Of a DNA stretch of 64,000 nt, positions 1 through 14,800 are shown piece after piece. Location of the stretch: positions 16,038,604 to 16,102,603 of the forward strand of contig JACDQD010000011.1 in assembly GCA_019843655.1 (NCBI GenBank), read 5' to 3'. This DNA comes from Lethocerus indicus. Its lineage: Eukaryota; Arthropoda; Insecta; Hemiptera; Belostomatidae. The translations under genes were made by a program, and so were the position numbers. Under the pieces are notes generated by a model. It was given only the letters and a program-made list of their open reading frames with translations. It did no database searches and was not told the origin of the DNA. Position 1 is the first letter of the stretch, and each line of letters begins with the position of its first letter.

Positions 1-768
1 TCTCGGTTCCTCTGAACCGATAAACTAGCGCCCCCTTGAGGGTGGTGCGGAAATGTACTTAACTAAAGTTCGTTGGGTACATTTGCACCGATAAACTAGC
101 GCCCCCTGAGGGTGGTGCGGAAATGTACTTAACTAAAGTTCGTTGGGTACACTTGCACCGACAAACTAGCGCCCCTTGAGGGTGGTGCGGGAATGTACTT
201 AACTAAAGTTCGTTGGGTACACTTGCACCGACGGTTGTAAACTAGCGCTTGAGGGTGGTGCCCCTGGGTACACTTGAGGGTGAGGTTGGTGGGAATGTAC
301 TTAACTAAAGTTCGTTGGGTACACTTGCACCGATAAACTAGCGCCCCTTGAGGGTGGTGCGGGAATGTACTTAACTAAAGTTCGTTCGGTACACTTGCAC
401 CGATAAACTAGCGCCCCTTGAGGGTGGTGCGGGAATGTACTTAACTAAAGTTCGTTGGGTACACTTGCACCGACAAACTAGCGCCCCTTGAGGGTGGTGC
501 GGGAATGTACTTAACTAAAGTTCGTTCGGTACATTTGCACCGTAGCGCCCCTTGAGGGTGGTGCGGAAATGTACTTAACTAAAGTTCGTTCGGTACATTT
601 GCACCGATAAACTAGCGCCCCCTGAGGGTGGTGCGGAAATGTACTTAACTAAAGTTCGTTCGGTACATTTGCACCGATAAACTAGCGCCCCCCTGAGGGT
701 GGTGCGGAAATGTACTTAACTAAAGTTCGTTCGGTACACTTGCACCGATAAACTAGCGCCCCTAGCGA
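1..768 (+). repeat. Satellite array of about 70-bp units (array 1)
   Basis: About eleven head-to-tail copies of a roughly 70-bp unit run from the window edge to about 768, so the true left end lies outside. Each unit holds ACTAGCGCCCC, GAGGGTGGTGCGG, ATGTACTTAACTAAAG and TTCGTTGGGTAC. Copies differ by single bases (GGGTAC or CGGTAC; CACTTGCAC or CATTTGCAC), and one copy near 230-300 is rearranged. GCACC and GGTGC in each unit could pair as a hairpin stem. The array stops in a damaged unit at about 768 with no inverted-repeat end visible, unlike the related arrays at 33 and 48 kb. Confidence 0.95.
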
Positions 769-770
769 TA

Positions 771-3700
771 ACTAGATTACTAAAAATAGACCTTTTTCAT
801 TATTTGCATTATTTTATTATTACAATAATACCCCGAACGGAATATAGGTTTTATATACTTATTTCGGAAAATTCTGAAAATGATAGCATTTGTCGGCCTT
901 TTTATAATTAACTACATTTTGTCGGATATTTAAAATAAATTTATCTTTTAATTTTTGTCCAAAATATTACTATAAAAGACCAAAATTCCCAGTCGTTTCC
1001 CATGGATTTCGGTGCGGGAACCGCACCAGGGAACCGCAGGATTGAAAGTGTTTATAACGCGAACGCTCGAATATCGGAAAGAGTAAAAATCATTTGATAC
1101 AATATCTGGGCAATAAAGCGGCAGAAACAGGGGCAGTAGGGGCAGAGATATCGGGCTTGAGATTTGCTAAGAATGCTAACGGTCACAAAATGCCAGAGCT
1201 TCAGAGGAGGGGAGGAAGGAGACCCGGTCGTCTTTTACTGTTACGCAACAAGGTCATCCGCTGGAGCAGAGTCAAGGTCGTACTACAACACCCCTTTAAA
1301 CTTTCTCCAGCATCCTGAAACAGTTTTGATATCGGATATTTACGTACGTTAATAAAACATATTTATAAATCGCGTGGTTCGTATTCCGCTAGCGGACTTA
1401 ATTTCTCCTCCAGTTACATATTTGGATCGATTGCGAGAGTGCAGTAAATTCGTTAGTATTCACTAAGGTAATTTGGTCCCTCAAACTGCTTCTCGTTACA
1501 AGTGTGCAGGTAAAGAGTAAAAGGGGAGGTACATATATCGTACTGGAAAAAATAAATTCCTGATAAGGACTGATCAAGCCAGGATAATCATTGTTTACTC
1601 CGAGAACTTCATTCGCCGCTGACATACTATATCGGTTTTATGCGTCATTAAATAATAAAAGTACAGTTCGGTCCGTATTGATTTTCACGATAGCGAGATG
1701 TCGCATCGCCCTTCCCGTAGATATCGTGCGGAAATATACAGAGTCGAAACGTGGCTACAGGTACGCAATTGACTTTAAAACCGTGGGTTTATATTTCTAT
1801 TGTCCCTGCGATAATTAACTGCTTACGCTTTATTGTTTTCGTTTATTATCCCCTTGCTTCTCACTACCGATTTAAGGAATTGAATTCGGTTAAAAACAAA
1901 TAAGAGTAGGTGAGGACAATCGAATAAATAACATTCTGATCTAAAGGTATATTTTGGATTGACTTTAATTTTGCAAGTTAATGCAGAAGGCCACGCCCTG
2001 TACGCCCAAGCTCTGCGATTGGAAGTTACCCAGCCAGCTTTTTGGTTCCTTTTCCCTCAATTGGAGTGTGCTCGTGGAACAACAACTTGCTCCATGCAGA
2101 TCTATAATACGAAAATTACATTTTATACTGACGCGGAGCTGGACAGAACGACGACATGAAATTGTGCGACATTGTTTTTTATGTATTAATTACAATTGAA
2201 ATCCTCAGAGGGACACATGGAGAAGAGCATGTATGCAGCAAGAGCGCTAGCATTCGATTTAAGTAACCACCCTCATGGGCGGCAATTTCGAATAAATACA
2301 ATTCTTTCAGAATTATTTACTGAATCTCCCGTTCCAAAAGAACGTGTTATATTAAAAAAACTTATATTGATTATAAATTAATAGCGTGTTAAAATTGTAC
2401 TTGGAGTATTTTTCGCATAATGAATCGTTATTTACAGGGAACCTAGTACTTCTCTGCATTACGGTTTGCACTTTATAAATACTATGTAAATAATATATTT
2501 ATGGTATTTATAAAGGTATAAACCAAATCTTTATTAATGAGGAATATAAGACTGGTACACTTGGTCGCGTGGATTTCCACCCTTTTTACGTTACACTCAA
2601 TTTGGTTTCAAATTCCCTTACGAACCGCAGGTGTCTATGTCTAAAACCGAAATATTTCCTCAAACAATAGCTCTTTTTTATGACGTAATTATGGTATTAA
2701 TGATAATAGGAATCTAGAATTTATAATGGTCTGTTCAAATAGAGAATAACCGTTCTTTACCTACTTGGTTTTATTTGTACGCCAGTTTCTATTTCTATTT
2801 CCTTGGCAAACTGAATCACGTGGTGCAACATTCACTTTCCTGCCTTTGTAGTAACGGTCACAATAAAAAGATCGGTTCCAACTAATTTGAATTCCTCTCC
2901 GCGTTCACTTTTCAAACTGCGGATAATTGTCAGCCCCCCGGTTCTGGCCTATTAGCGGTTTCTGTAGTGTACGTTTCTTATTTCATCAAGAATTCCGTCT
3001 AGGAATTGGAGTTTCGGGACAATACAAAAACGGGATATTATAATAATACAACCAAAGGACTCACATCCAGTGCAGATTAAATTTGTGAAAAATACTTCGG
3101 AGTTCCTCCGGGATGGAATCTGTTTCCGATTATGCGAGAGACCGAAATACACTTGCTCGAGAGTGCGATCGGGGGCAACAAGTAAAGTTTTAAATAGACA
3201 AAGAAATGATGTACATTTTCGTTTGCAGCCGAAGGGAGGTTTAGAAATGCGTTGTCGGGCGCGGAGTCAGCTTTCGCGCGGGCGTTCCTTTCCCTGGCCG
3301 AATCCCCGGATTGTGCACGTTCGAAAGTTTTATTTAAACGCGGAAACCCCGATTGTGCAACCGCTACCGGCGACAACAGTTACAAAGATAGGCGTTCAGG
3401 ACCGATCCGCGGGTCCGCACAGCGAACACTGTCCGCATTCAGAGCAGCGCCGGTTCTCTGACAAACGGGGTAATTCTATTTCGGGGCCGGTATCTGATAA
3501 CCAGCAGATAATGAAGTAATAACGACCGACTCCAACCGTCGGTTCGTACAATTCATAAAATACACAATCAAACAGCGACGCTAATCCGTTTCTCGTGCGC
3601 CGTTTGAATCCCTCGGTTCGTACATGGGGCGTAAATAGTTCATTTCTGAAGGTCAGTCTCGAAACGAGGCTGTCGACTACTCTTGAAGAACTGTACATTG

Positions 3701-6700
3701 ACCCGAAGTTAGATCCTTACATTTTACGGATAAAACATTTCTGACGCCCGTTTAATAAGGCGGGTTCTCAAATTTTCCTTTCCCTCCACCTATTTCGAAA
3801 GTATCGGTTTTAATGAAGGAAGACCCCGAAATTTATTTGTTCACAAAAATCGCGCTTCATTGTCAATCGGTTACTTGGGTTTAATTTCTGACGAGTTTGA
3901 AACTGTACATATCTAATGTTGAATTTTTTTTATATATCTAAGAAGGCGTTTTTATTCTTTAAAGAACAGACAAATTATACATAAAATATGAAATAATTAT
4001 TTGTAATGTTTTCTGGCAAAGTTCTACAGATATTATGTGTAATTAAATAAATGCTAATATAAAAATCAAATTTACAAACCCATACGTTATTGTTCCCCTG
4101 AGGTATTTCACGTTTTTTTCTCTTCTGCTTCTCGCCATTCCCAAAACCTTTTCAAAGATATTTTCTTCCCCAGGAAAATTCTGTCGCTAATTAAAATAAT
4201 AATAATAACTGGCAATTATTAGCTTTTTGGTTCCCTCCACTGCCGCAGGGGATGGTCTTACAACATACCTAATCACGTGTAATCACGGGTGTTTTGGTAG
4301 GCGTCTATATTTTTTGTTGTTTTTTTTTCATTTTAGTAGGAAATTGGAAAATGGGATTCGGGCTTCTTCAATCCCAAATCTCCGTAGTGGTAAACGGGAA
4401 CGTTCTGATCTTACCGAAAATGTCCTTACGGTCTTCCCAGCACTTATGGGGCATCTCGGGTTAACAAAAAAACACCATTCTCCTCAAGCAAAAACTACAT
4501 CCCTCTCTCGGTTGTCAGCCTAATTTTAGTCTTCTTTTTCTTTTTCCGCCATTTTCACGTTTCATAACTTCATCACTCTGTCTCTCTCTCTCTCTTTCCA
4601 GACTTAGGTAACAGGGCCAGATTTCTTTCGTCTATGACGAAACGTCCGATTTTTATTTCAGCTTTGGCGACGCCTCGGCCCAAATCTGACGGAGGGCCCC
4701 ACTGGAGGCTTGTTAAATAAATAAACCATTATGCACAATAAGTAACTAAACTTCACTTCGGTTGTAGCCGAAAACTATTTATTTAGTTCCTGGTTACTTG
4801 AAATTACTCCACATTGTTTTAAAGAACCACCAGACAGAGTCATGTGAAAGGTAACGCTATCACCCGTACTATTTACAATGATAAATAATTAATTTATTCG
4901 ATGTCTCTGTTCCTTATTTGGCATATTTTAATAGTAATTCTATATACCGTAGTCCGTACACATAATTTAAATTTATTCTCTACTTAATATTTTATGTAAT
5001 ACCCTTCGTCAAACGGATGTCCTCTATAGTGACACTAAGGCTGGTTGGGTTTACTTAAATTTGAAGATTGGGTTTTGCATGTTCCGGAATTAGGCCAACG
5101 ACCTTTAACGCCGGCTTGTGCGGCCGGAAAGGAAATTAAGAAATACTCAGTGTCGTAAACAATCAAACACTAATTCTATCTTGATACTTCTGTCAGTTGT
5201 GGTGCACAACGACACGTCATATTCCACCTCCCTTCTTTGGCTCTTCATCGGTCCTACGCCAGACGTTTCGCCATCATTAAGCAGCAGACCGTTCGAAAAT
5301 TATTTGAAAGGAGGCATAAAATTTTCCAATTCTGTGTAATATTTCCGTCACCCTCCTATCTCTAGCCCCTTATCCTTATTCTGTGGTCGCCTCTCGATTC
5401 TAAGGCAGAGAAAACTTTTTTCTGTGCAGAGAACGTGTTTACCACCGCAGGAGTCCGGGACCTATCACCCACTCACCTTTCATGTGAAGGCCAATAGGAA
5501 GAAAGCTGATATTGCTTCAGACCTCGCCGAGGTTACAACATCGGCGGTTTCGATGAATTTGACGCGCCGAACGTGCATCTCCGAAGCCCTCCCCTGGAAT
5601 GAAAGGTGGGCCCCCCTTTTTTTTGTCTACTATTCAAAGGGGCGAACCTTCAGTAACTCGCTTACGACTGAAAGCGTGGGCAAGAAATAATTAAAATTAC
5701 AATCCGCGGTATGCATAATAATGATAGACACTAACTGCAACAAAGGTATACGCAGGAATGATATTGTTTATCTGGTGAAATCGTAACCTTATGAGAATGG
5801 TGAACAACTTTCTTTATTCCATTTTCTCCCTACAGTCAAGCGTTTCTGTAATTCACCATTTAGATACGGTATTAGTTTATCAGTTTTTTTGTTTGCCTCC
5901 TTAGACCTCCTTAAAACGTTTCGTATCAGATGTCTTAATCTACCAATTTTTTTAAATACCTTTTTTATATCCGCTATAATAATTACAAACACATTACGTC
6001 GATTACATTCTATTGGTTTTTGAAGGCCTTTGTACGAATAACAATTCTACATTGTATTCGACCCAAGTTCAAAATGAAATTTACCGATCTTACGAATCGG
6101 TAAAAAACTGAAAATATTTTCAGTCGATTGACCTAAGAACAGTTATTGATTGTTGTAAGTCGGCACACGTTGCGTATGGAGAAAGTTTTGTCCTTGCCCC
6201 CTCAAATATTTTTCTTATACAGCGAAGTTGTTCTTATAGGAATTTGGACCTCTCCAATATGTTTTTGAGTTGACCTTAAGGGATAGGAACTTTCATATAC
6301 AATAATCCTTGTAAAATCCGGAGCGATTGAAACGAGACCGGGAAGTCAACTTTTTGTCAGACTAAATCGGTCTCTTTCGACCCTCGAATGAGCAGGAAAG
6401 GAATTAACTTGAATTCGTTAGCGGCCGCTATTATTATATTTGAATATTTGACGCCGCCAGGAAGGATAAAGTAGGGTCTGTGTCTGGTGGGAAATGCTGT
6501 TATCCCAAGGCCGCCGTCTTACTCTTTACCCGGCCAACGAAAGTGGCCTATAAAACCCACTTCGAGACACACTTGGTGAAATATAACAAAGCGTTAGAAG
6601 TTAATTAACACGAACGGATGAATTTCAAGTCCCGTTTACGGTCAAAGACCCGTCGAAGAAGAAAAGTGGTGCTCTGGACGGTTTAAAAATGCGCCTTCGA

Positions 6701-7430
6701 TCTAGGCCACTCTCGCTGGTCTACTGGATTCGACTTCTGTCTCCAGTTCGAGTCAGATATCTTTATTTGTCTTCCTCTGGAAAACTTTTACGGTATCATT
6801 AAAACTATATTATAACAGGATGAATTGAAAGTCACCCCGTGTGTTCAATAAGGTTTAATGAACAAATGAAATTGACCGCAAGTCTAAAGTTTGTTCATAA
6901 TACATGCAGCCTTCATTAGTTCCCTTCAGGGACTAATATCTTAATTCGTATCGTATAAGACAATAACTAATAATAACAAAATAAACACGAGATAAAGTTG
7001 CGTTTCTCTTTGCCACTACCGTTCCCCTCCCGATAAAGCTTCGGTCCACGGTTTCTTTCACAAAAGCGAAACACAATTGACTTGTAAATTACTTTGGCAC
7101 GGGCACAAGGATATTTTCACTTCGAATCAACTATTTTCTGGGTATTTATAAAAAAAAGAGAAGCGAAACGAGCGCCCAGACAATAAAAAAATTTTGATCA
7201 CAAGTGGTTCATTTCGATACATTATTAAAAAAGATCGAAATAGTGATACATTCCAACACTTTCTGCGCTGAAGTGTTGGGCGGTGACCGCTGACGCTTAG
7301 ACTTCCATTTGACAACGTGGCATTTGGTTGCTGACCTTTCTCCTTTGTTTCGTGGTATGCCGTCGAAGTATAGACAGTCTTTAACAAACGCCTACAAATC
7401 TGTATTTCTTAAAATTTGAACAGATTACTG
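771..7430. other. No recognised gene
   Basis: This stretch alternates AT-rich and moderately GC-rich DNA. Short open frames exist on both strands, the longest being 149 codons near 3070-3519, but none shows a recognisable domain or convincing paired splice sites. A GC-rich island at about 3200-3480 is open on both strands, as expected for low stop density by composition. I see no tRNA, and no satellite units after 768. Confidence 0.5.
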
Positions 7431-7435
7431 AAAAC

Positions 7436-7803
7436 AGACAATTAGTCAAGAGACTAACTTGGAACCCGCGTAGAAGATACAAGCAAAAGCTACAAATTGT
7501 TACTCAGACTCCTCGTCAACAGATATCAGCTTTCACTAATAAACTATTAATTTACAACAGCATACTTAAACCTACCTGGGCGTAAGGAATTGAGCTGTGC
7601 GGGTCCACCAAACCGTCCAACTCCTACAGAATTCAATCCTTGCATTCCATTATCGTTTGTAAAATAGTCAACGCCCCACCTTATGTTTCTAACCGCAGGA
7701 TCCATTCAGATTTAAGAGTCCTGTCTGAAATTGCAGCTTCCCGATACAAAAGTTTCCTTCCATTCAAATCTATCCCACCAAACCCAATTCCTTTATCCAG
7801 CAG
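7436..7803 (+). mobile_element. Jockey-like LINE reverse-transcriptase C-terminal remnant
   Basis: One frame from 7436 reads like the end of a Jockey-clade non-LTR reverse transcriptase and its connection region: RLTWNP, then KLLIYNSILKPTW, then GIELCGSTKPSN and RIQSLHS, then VNAPPYVSNRRIHSDLR. In active relatives the middle motif is usually LKPIWTYGIQLWG. Here the tyrosine codon is a stop (TAA at 7583-7585) and the second tryptophan is cysteine, so the copy is dead. Similarity fades after about 7800, although the frame stays open to 8014. The endonuclease and most of the polymerase are absent upstream, consistent with the usual 5' truncation of LINEs. Confidence 0.8.
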
Positions 7804-8014
7804 GTTTCCTTCTACCACCTCCCAGACACTCCTGAGCGCCGCCTCAAGGGCGAATGGCCAGGTGATCTCCTTACCGCCCAGGGAGGACTGGAGCAGTGTA
7901 GTGCCATCGACCTGGTGGGTTCTCCATCAAATGCTGACATATCACAGTGTCACCGAATACAATTGTAATGCTGTAGTTGTGACAAAAATAAAGAGAAAAA
8001 AAATAATCAGATAA

Positions 8015-8809
8015 ATCTCTAGGTATTTAATTAAGTTAATCTTTAATTTGTAACTTAGTACTAATATTCATATCCTTCTCTATTCATACACTAACTGAAA
8101 CCAACAACATTGCAACCCTACTCACCATGAAAAAACACACTTCCTAAACTAATATTAAATTTCTAATTTATCCCTCGATTAATTTAATTCGGGTTCTAGT
8201 TTGGTTTTGTTTTAGTAGTTTTTCTGTAGATGTCAAAAATGGTAAATGACTAGGCCCAAATGTGAATGTCTTACTATTTGAGAAAATACGTAACAATTAT
8301 AGATTTGAAAACTCATTAATTCTCACCAGTTAATTAATGGACTTATCATATTTAATTTAGACTGTAGGTAGTTTATAATTCATCCAATAAGTGAAAGAAA
8401 TTAATAATTTTCAATAAATATGTGCCAACAAATTTCTTTGGATTTAATGCTAAAATTGTATTAATTTATTTAATACTACTAAATGATATCATGTTTCACA
8501 TAAATAATTTGTAAAACAATATAAAAATAATTACAAATAAATTTGCTATAAAACCTTTATGGGACTGACCAAGAAATAAAAAATTATTTCTTAGCAAGAG
8601 TAAGAATCAACGCTAACAGAAAGATATTATGAATAAATGGCTAGTAAAAATGTTCCCTTTGAACACTTCATTATTCTTCATCAGATATGAAGAACAGATA
8701 GGGCAAAAATAAACAAATGAAAATCCAAACATTTTATTAAATTCACAATGTTTGGAAAGAGCATGAGAGCTCATGGATTCAAAGATAGGGTAATAACCAG
8801 TTGCCAGTA
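8015..8809. other. AT-rich spacer and 3' UTR of eIF2-gamma
   Basis: AT-rich DNA without a coding signal. The part nearest 8810 is the expected 3' UTR of the minus-strand eIF2-gamma gene. Confidence 0.5.
8733..8738 (-). terminator. Candidate poly(A) signal for eIF2-gamma
   Basis: AATAAA on the minus strand, about 70 bases after the stop codon at 8810-8812. It is the first canonical hexamer downstream. Confidence 0.5.
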
Positions 8810-11800
8810 TTATTTAGTTGGCTCGATAGTTGTTCCACCACGAATCTGACCCCATCCGATAAGCCTGTAACAGTTGATACAAGCATGAACACTGAATTTA
8901 ATATAATTCCAATAAAAATGGAACTACTTAAACAGCTGCTTATTATCATTACTATTTAGGACATAATAAATATATTTCTGTATGACACCATACCTCCAGT
9001 GTTTCTCTACCCTTCTACTCAGGGCAATTTTTTCTCCTGATTCTGTGCACACAGGGTTTGTCAGGCTGATTTTAGCCAAATCTGCCTTTGTTGCCATTAC
9101 CCTTCCTCCAGTTGATAGAGATCCAATATTAACCAGCAAAACTTCATTTTTGGATAATTTCTGGACCTACAAATCAAACAACAATCAATAATTAACCATT
9201 TTTCTAATTAATTTCTTAATAAAAGACATACCTACAATTTATAACAGAAACAGGGGAATGTATGTTCAAACATATATTATAATTTCTAAATAATTAAGGT
9301 GGAAATAATGGTATCTTATTTATTTAAATATTTTCATTTTGTGCATGAAAGAAACATAAAGGTTCAAAAAAATAAAACAGAACCTTTGCTCCTTTTTTAT
9401 CTCCTTCCATCCTAACACCCAAAAGTCTCTTGAGAAGATAGTAAGAAATTAAAATTTCAACAAATATTTGTGGGAGGGCTCCAACAGCTCCCAGGACTTG
9501 CCCAACCAATCTATCAGCACGGCATAATGTAGGTTCTATTTTTGTACCAACACCTGAAGAAAAAAATGTTTAATGAAAAACATGATTTCTCATATATTAT
9601 ATAAATTATACACAATACATATTTACTGAAAGTACCTATTAATCCCCCAGGTACAGCAAATTGGAGTTCGTTTTGTTCAGCACACAGGGAAACAATTCGG
9701 GAGAATATAGGTTTACAAGTTATTTTCCCTTCACTATCTTTTGATACAAGTCCTGGACTAACTTCTATCTCCATTCCAATCTGTGAATGAAAGAAAAATG
9801 GTTAAATAAATGCCCCGAAAGTAATAATTTTGAATTTTTTTGCCTTTAGGTTTGCACCTCTCCTTCAAGATCCATTATATTAAGACTTAAAATACAATGA
9901 TGTTACCAAGAAGATAACACTGCATCATTTTATGGCATTGTTTATTATTAAAATGCTGCCACCTGTTGGATGATCTTTAAACTATTGTGAGAGTGGATGG
10001 TGCAATCTACTGGATTTTATTAGAACTACATTTGAACATCAAAATCTAATGACATTGGTACATTGGTTAACAAATGAAAAATTAACAGAACAATTTCAAT
10101 AATTTTGCTTGAACAATTATATGACAACTACCAACAAATTAATTTATACTATTTAAATAATACCTTAACTTATTTAATTTAACTTGGAAAACATTTCTTG
10201 TACCATTCACATTTCTAATCACTTTTATACACAATATTTTTGAGGTATCTTTAACAAGTTTAAATTAAAATAAATCTCACAGGAAGTTTGGCATTGTTAA
10301 ACTGACATTAATTTTTGTTCGTTACATTTTCTTATACTCACAACAAATGTGTGGAAATAAATAAAACTATTTTAAGATATATTAGAAAGTGGTTATGAAA
10401 TTATGACAAATAACTGGTATTCATTTATTTCTATGAATTAGGTCTGGTGACAGACACCCTTGGCCATTAACCTTTCAAACTATTTTCAGTGCAACTGAAA
10501 ATCCTGTACTATCCAGCTCTGAACTATGTGCTAGTGTCCAGTTTCATATCACTTTAGAGAGTCGAAGAAATGTAAAGAAGCACACATAATATGAACTGTA
10601 AGTATTATTATACACTGTTTACACTGTATTCAAATGTATTGTTCTCTAGTTTGTTGAATATCTTGTAGTTCCTTAAGATTCATTCAGTTATATTTAAAAT
10701 TGTCATGGATTTTAAAGAATCTTTTGGTAAGAATGAGACCCAGCACATTCCTGCTGTTCATGGGAACAGCAGTTCCCAATCTTTGCATTAACATAAAACA
10801 AACTGACCCTAGATGTTTCTAAAAACCGGTTGTAAATTAAATGAAATGGACACAAATGATTTTAATTCCCAAAGAGACTATAACAATTATACCTTAAGAA
10901 CTCCTCGAAGGATACTTCCACCTGCAACTCCTCCTTTAAGATCCTCAACCTCGCAACCAGGCTTATTAACGTCAAAAGACCTGATAACTATTAAGCGAGG
11001 AGAGCTGAGAAAATCTCTTACTGGTACTGGAATTTTGTTAGTTATGTATTCACACAGTACTTCAATATTGTATTTTAGCTGAGCAGATATAGGAACTACT
11101 GGAGCACCTTCTGCAACCGTACCTGCAATATAATATGTACTTTATACTTTAGTATTTCAAGTATATATAAAATGGACAACATTATACATTCTTCCATATG
11201 CTTTTTCAAGCTGCGTACACTACTGTAAGGGTTTGTTATAACTATTGCAGTCCCAGTGGTTCTGAAACACTACCTCTAGCCACTGAGCCACTACAACCGC
11301 CATAAAACAACTATACAATTATTATAAATAAGATTATAGTGAAATGGCAGAATTAATCCGTATATCAGTTTGATACAAAAATAATGCACTCATTACCTTG
11401 CACAAATTTTAGAATCTGGTCGTACTGTTCCTTTGCCTGAGCTTCTTTCACCAAGTCAATCTTGTTCTGAAGAATTATTATATGTTCTAATTTCATGATC
11501 TCTATGGCAGCTAAATGTTCAGATGTTTGTGGCTGTGGGCATGATTCATTACCCGCTATAAAGGTTGAAGAAAACATGATTATGCATAAGAGATAAATGA
11601 ATGATTACAGCTAAAGTGTGACATTGGATCCTTTCCCAATTTATGTTCAACAGAATAATATAAGTGATTACCAATTAAAAGAAGTGCTGCATCCATAACA
11701 GCGGCCCCGTTGAGCATAGTTGCCATAAGAATGTCGTGTCCAGGACAATCCACAAACGATACATGTCTAACTAGTTGAAAATGGCCAGGACAGTTAAGCC

Positions 11801-14800
11801 GTAAGCAAGGTAAAGTGTCATCCTTAGATGATCCACCGGAGATATAACATTCAGGTCTGGGGCACTTGGGATTATCACACTTATATATTTTGGCATTTGC
11901 GTAGCCTAAAAACAGAAACAGAACACAATATATTAAAACATTATATCATTTCCATTACAAAAGAAAATGCGCATTGTTAATGATCCTGTTTCAGATATAA
12001 TTTTATTTTCTTCACAAGATCTTTATATTTGTACAAATTAATGTTTATTCCTTTGGCTCATCAGTTACCAAAGGAGTTTGGGATAAGTTCATGAAATGGC
12101 CAACAGAGGGCACTGTAATCATTTACCTATACAAGGGGTATGTATTCATTTATATAAACATGTATACATATACTTTTATATATATAAAATTATTTTATGT
12201 ATACATAATTATCTCAAAATATCAGTATAACTTTATATATTATTATAGTTTGATCATATATTGTCATATTTACATTTATATTTATTGTACCAATAATGTA
12301 TTGTACCAATCAATTTCTGTTGTGTAAATTCTTCTAAACTTATGGAGTTATACATTGTATAATTTCAAATCAGCAGTGCTAATGTTACATTTCTTGATCA
12401 TACAATACAGCAACAATGGCGGACGGATAAGTTTACAAGATGGCCAGCAGAATGCTCTAGGGTTGCTGCAGTTAGATAATGGTTAAATTTGTATGTAGTT
12501 ATAAATATTTATACAAATAGTTTATCACTGAGCATAATCTACATGAAAATATTAACTTTACTGTAATTGGATCATAAAAGAAGTGTAGATACCTTTTCTG
12601 ATGGTTTATTTTTATACGACAACCTAAACTTTCAAGTAAACAAGTTCATGATTCAAAATGTTTGAGTGTTAATTTAAATCAGCTGTTATTGGAAAAGAAT
12701 ACTCCTCATAGGAATTAAACCAAGAGTTTCCTCAACTCATTTTGCCCCAAACCAATTGTGCCTCAGATAATTCAAACGTTTTCGACACATTAAAATTAAA
12801 TAATTTCAGTAATGTTCAATTTCTAATTTGAATGTTTACATCACATTTTATCCAACACAATTCAGTTTACAATTTCAATATTCCATTGGAATTATTTTAA
12901 TATATTCCCTCCACACAGATATTACCGCTTCACTCTATTAGCTTTAAGTACATAAAGAACTGTCAACATTTTCCTTAGGAACTGCTGACAATTTATATCA
13001 TTTGGTTTCATTATCCTGGTTTGTAAACCACCAATATGAGTTATATATCTTCATTATGGCTAAAAGAACCAGCAAATGAGGACTTTAAAAACATATAAAG
13101 GCTAATATTATACTTAATCTTGGACCTAACATTATCCTTTTTATTAAAACATAACCTGAAACAATTTTTCATATCATACACTGATCTATATATAGACAAT
13201 AGCTCGACTAGGATTTTTATTATAGTTTGTTAGTTAATAATGAACATAATGAGACTTTAATGCAGGTATGAAAACTTAGAAGAAGTAATTACATTTTTAA
13301 TATGTAATAATATAATCAGGAATGTAAATTATAGACTGCAATATCAATATACAGTAGTAAATATATTTCCAATTACCTGTATACTGAGAAGATAAATTTG
13401 GCAGCATGAATCTTAAAATAACAATGTTGGTTCTAATTATTTCTTCACTAACTGCATGGTTATGCATTCTGCTTTATCTGATCTTTGCAATTTAATAAGG
13501 AACTATGTAATGTAGGTAAACACTACCAAAGAAGACTGATAAACAAAGTTAAGCTGATAAAATATGATTATTATGATTTTAAGTGACTGAAGGAGAATGA
13601 AATAAGGACTATGATGGCTCAATATCCAAGCATTAGGAAATGAAATGCTTTACTAGCATTCCCAAAAATATAATGAAATTCTTTTTAGAAATCGATGGAT
13701 GGTGCAATGAAAAATTAGTTCAAAACTTATTTCAAGATTATGTGGCAAACATTGAAACCTATTGGCTGCCATTGTTTTTATCAATAAGATTTCACATGAA
13801 TCCGAAGAACAGTTTCTCATCAATGTATTAAATGAGAAACAGTAGCACTCCTTCAATCTGCTGCCTTATGACATGTTGCACATTGATCTGCACCAATGCT
13901 ATCTCATCAGATAAATAATTAACATTAATGTATTCCTGGAATTTACATGAGATTAACTGTTATAACATTACGTAAATATAAATACCAAAGACTATTCCCT
14001 TACACTTAAGAAAAAAACTGATTACTAATAACAGGTGGGGTTTATAACTCCACAAAATATAGGTTAATAAATTGTTTTTGTTTGCTTTCAGTAACAAGAT
14101 AAAAAGTAGAAATTTTTCAGTTCATTTTAATTTTCACCATTGGAATTGATTCCTGATATTACTAATGGACTGGTGGTAGCTGCTTGCTGTAACAAAAATC
14201 TATGAAACTATAGAAGCACGTTCCAAGCTTATTATAATGTTTTAAATCTACAACCTATTTCATATTTGGTATGAGTTAAAACACATACTGATATCAATGT
14301 AAGCAATAAAAGTAATTACAACAGCTGTATCTTTCATTCCTTTTATTAGTTACTTCAAACTTTTTACCTCTCATTGACCCTAAAGATTACCAAACTTTGA
14401 TTTAGACATACATTAAGTAATTATTAGTATGACAGGCAACACGATGATGTGGACAAAACAAACAAGTGTAATAAAAGAAAAAATTATGATTAGAAATATT
14501 TATGAAGAAAAATATAAATATTAGGTTTGAAACAAATTAAGGAGAATAGGAGATATCTGAACTGTTTACTATTTGACTAATACCCCTTTCAAATTTCAAT
14601 TAATTTTTTTTCTCATTATCAACAATTATTTTAAGATTTAGGTAGCGTACTCATCACAAAAAATGATCATGTCCACATAAATGAATCATAAAATAAATTA
14701 AAATCTTTTTATATCTTGAAATTTAAGATAAATTAGTGAAACCAGATGAATAATGTATGGTGTATATGCAACGTAAGCATGATAAACCTCATTATCCTAT

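Noticed and set aside
1..768. Direct repeats considered as a CRISPR array
   Set aside because: Units are contiguous with no unique spacers and the DNA is eukaryotic.
3070..3519. 149-codon open frame on the plus strand with an antisense frame
   Set aside because: GC-rich island open on both strands, no domain, no splice or promoter context.
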